Shown piece after piece: positions 22,410 to 22,749 of a stretch of 22,749 bases of DNA; position 1 is the first letter of the stretch; every line of letters starts with the position of its first letter. A program made the position numbers and the translations under genes. The notes beneath the pieces were generated by a model that had not been told where the DNA came from, ran no database searches, and was given only the letters and a program-made list of their open reading frames with translations. The stretch lies in NCBI GenBank assembly GCA_965662565.1, contig CBFIHS010000033.1:1-22749 (forward strand). The letters run 5' to 3'. The DNA comes from UBA5109 sp965662565. GTDB taxonomy: Bacteria; Pseudomonadota; Gammaproteobacteria; Pseudomonadales; Pseudohongiellaceae.

Positions 22410-22539
22410 ATGAAAATCGAAGACTTAGAATCGTTAAAACTATTTTTACAAATCAGTCTTAGATAAGCACAAGGAAGTTGAGAAAAGAATCGAAAGGGAA
22501 AAGTTGGCGGAGGAGGAGTTAAGCAATGTGAACACCTAG
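22410..22539 (+). pseudogene. Possible short frameshifted gene relic after prc
   Basis: An ATG at 22410 opens MKIEDLESLKLFLQISLR and stops at 22464-22466. A second frame (22438-22537) reads on with a strongly helical charged segment (DKHKEVEKRIEREKLAEEEL) before TAG at 22537-22539. One frame change near 22450-22462 would join them into about 42 residues. The composition looks coding-like, but no family is recognised, and chance cannot be excluded. Confidence 0.25.
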
Positions 22540-22613
22540 TAATGTTCAAAGTAGTATAAATTCTGTAAATTACCAATTATTTTGATAAATATATGAACGT
22601 CTGCTATCTATCC

Positions 22614-22637
22614 AAAGCGGACATTAGCGCTTTTTTT
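22614..22637 (+). terminator. Intrinsic terminator downstream of prc
   Basis: Arms AAAGCG / CGCTTT (22614-22619 with 22628-22633) have an 8-base loop followed by a T-run to 22637. An alternative stem GTCTGCT / AGCGGAC (22599-22605 with 22616-22622, one G-U pair) overlaps the left arm and would exclude it. Either a simple terminator or a switchable one. Confidence 0.6.
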
Positions 22638-22749
22638 AAAAATCTTGGTTACAATCAGCATCCCTCTTAGCCAAGTATTTTTTACCTGATATTGATAAGG
22701 CAATATTAGGTAGGTCTATTTTCTCATTAATTTATTAAAGGTTGATTGT

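Larger units (their letters stand above)
22378..22749. other. 3' flank of prc: no intact gene, possible relic and a terminator
   Basis: No open frame of ordinary length is present. The stretch contains a short possible gene relic (22410-22539) and a hairpin with T-run (22614-22637). The A+T-rich tail has nothing else I can assign. It may hold the promoter of a gene beyond the window. Confidence 0.5.

Noticed and set aside
1..22749. CRISPR arrays, rRNA or tRNA genes, insertion sequences
   Set aside because: No regularly spaced repeats, no cloverleaf genes, no rRNA signatures and no transposase frames were seen.

Overview
The window comes from the chromosome of an A+T-rich gammaproteobacterium. 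The evidence is the gene order rne / rluC / yceD-rpmF / fabD-fabG-acpP-fabF-pabC-mltG-tmk-holB-pilZ, in which pilZ directly after holB is the arrangement known from Pseudomonas and its relatives. An AmrZ-like ribbon-helix-helix regulator and a Prc protease fit the same group. I would guess a marine or other aquatic member of the Pseudomonadales/OMG-type gammaproteobacteria, but nothing in the window fixes the genus.

Layout. Bases 1-1605 (minus) hold the catalytic half of RNase E, cut by the window edge. A 0.9-kb non-coding spacer with several hairpins and a tandem duplication separates it from the divergent rluC. From 2509 to about 12095 the plus strand is a core block: 23S rRNA modification (rluC), rRNA accumulation factor and L32 (yceD, rpmF), fatty acid synthesis (fabD, fabG, acpP, fabF), folate (pabC), cell wall (mltG), dTMP kinase (tmk), DNA polymerase III delta' (holB) and a PilZ-domain gene. 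Intrinsic-terminator hairpins follow rpmF, fabG and acpP. plsX and fabH, usual between rpmF and fabD, are absent. The pilZ gene carries an in-frame TAG where a tryptophan is expected. tmk lacks the Ser/Thr of its P-loop and has motifs resembling alphaproteobacterial enzymes.

From 12150 the content becomes accessory. A periplasmic gamma-glutamyltransferase (minus), an AmrZ-like repressor (minus) and a divergent glutathione reductase (plus) form a small glutathione-related neighbourhood. Next is a three-gene operon: a VAO/4-cresol-dehydrogenase-type flavoprotein, its small cytochrome c, and an unrecognised Tat-signal protein, closed by a strong terminator. It probably oxidises a para-alkyl phenol and passes electrons to the periplasmic cytochrome. 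A solitary tyrosine recombinase follows, with a 34-bp perfect inverted repeat (13-8-13 geometry) just upstream. The window ends with the carboxy-terminal processing protease Prc and about 370 bases holding a possible gene relic and a terminator.

The items most worth a second look are the lox-like palindrome beside the recombinase, the pilZ amber codon, the altered P-loop in tmk, the apparently leaderless yceD promoter, and the flavocytochrome operon with its unknown Tat-exported partner.
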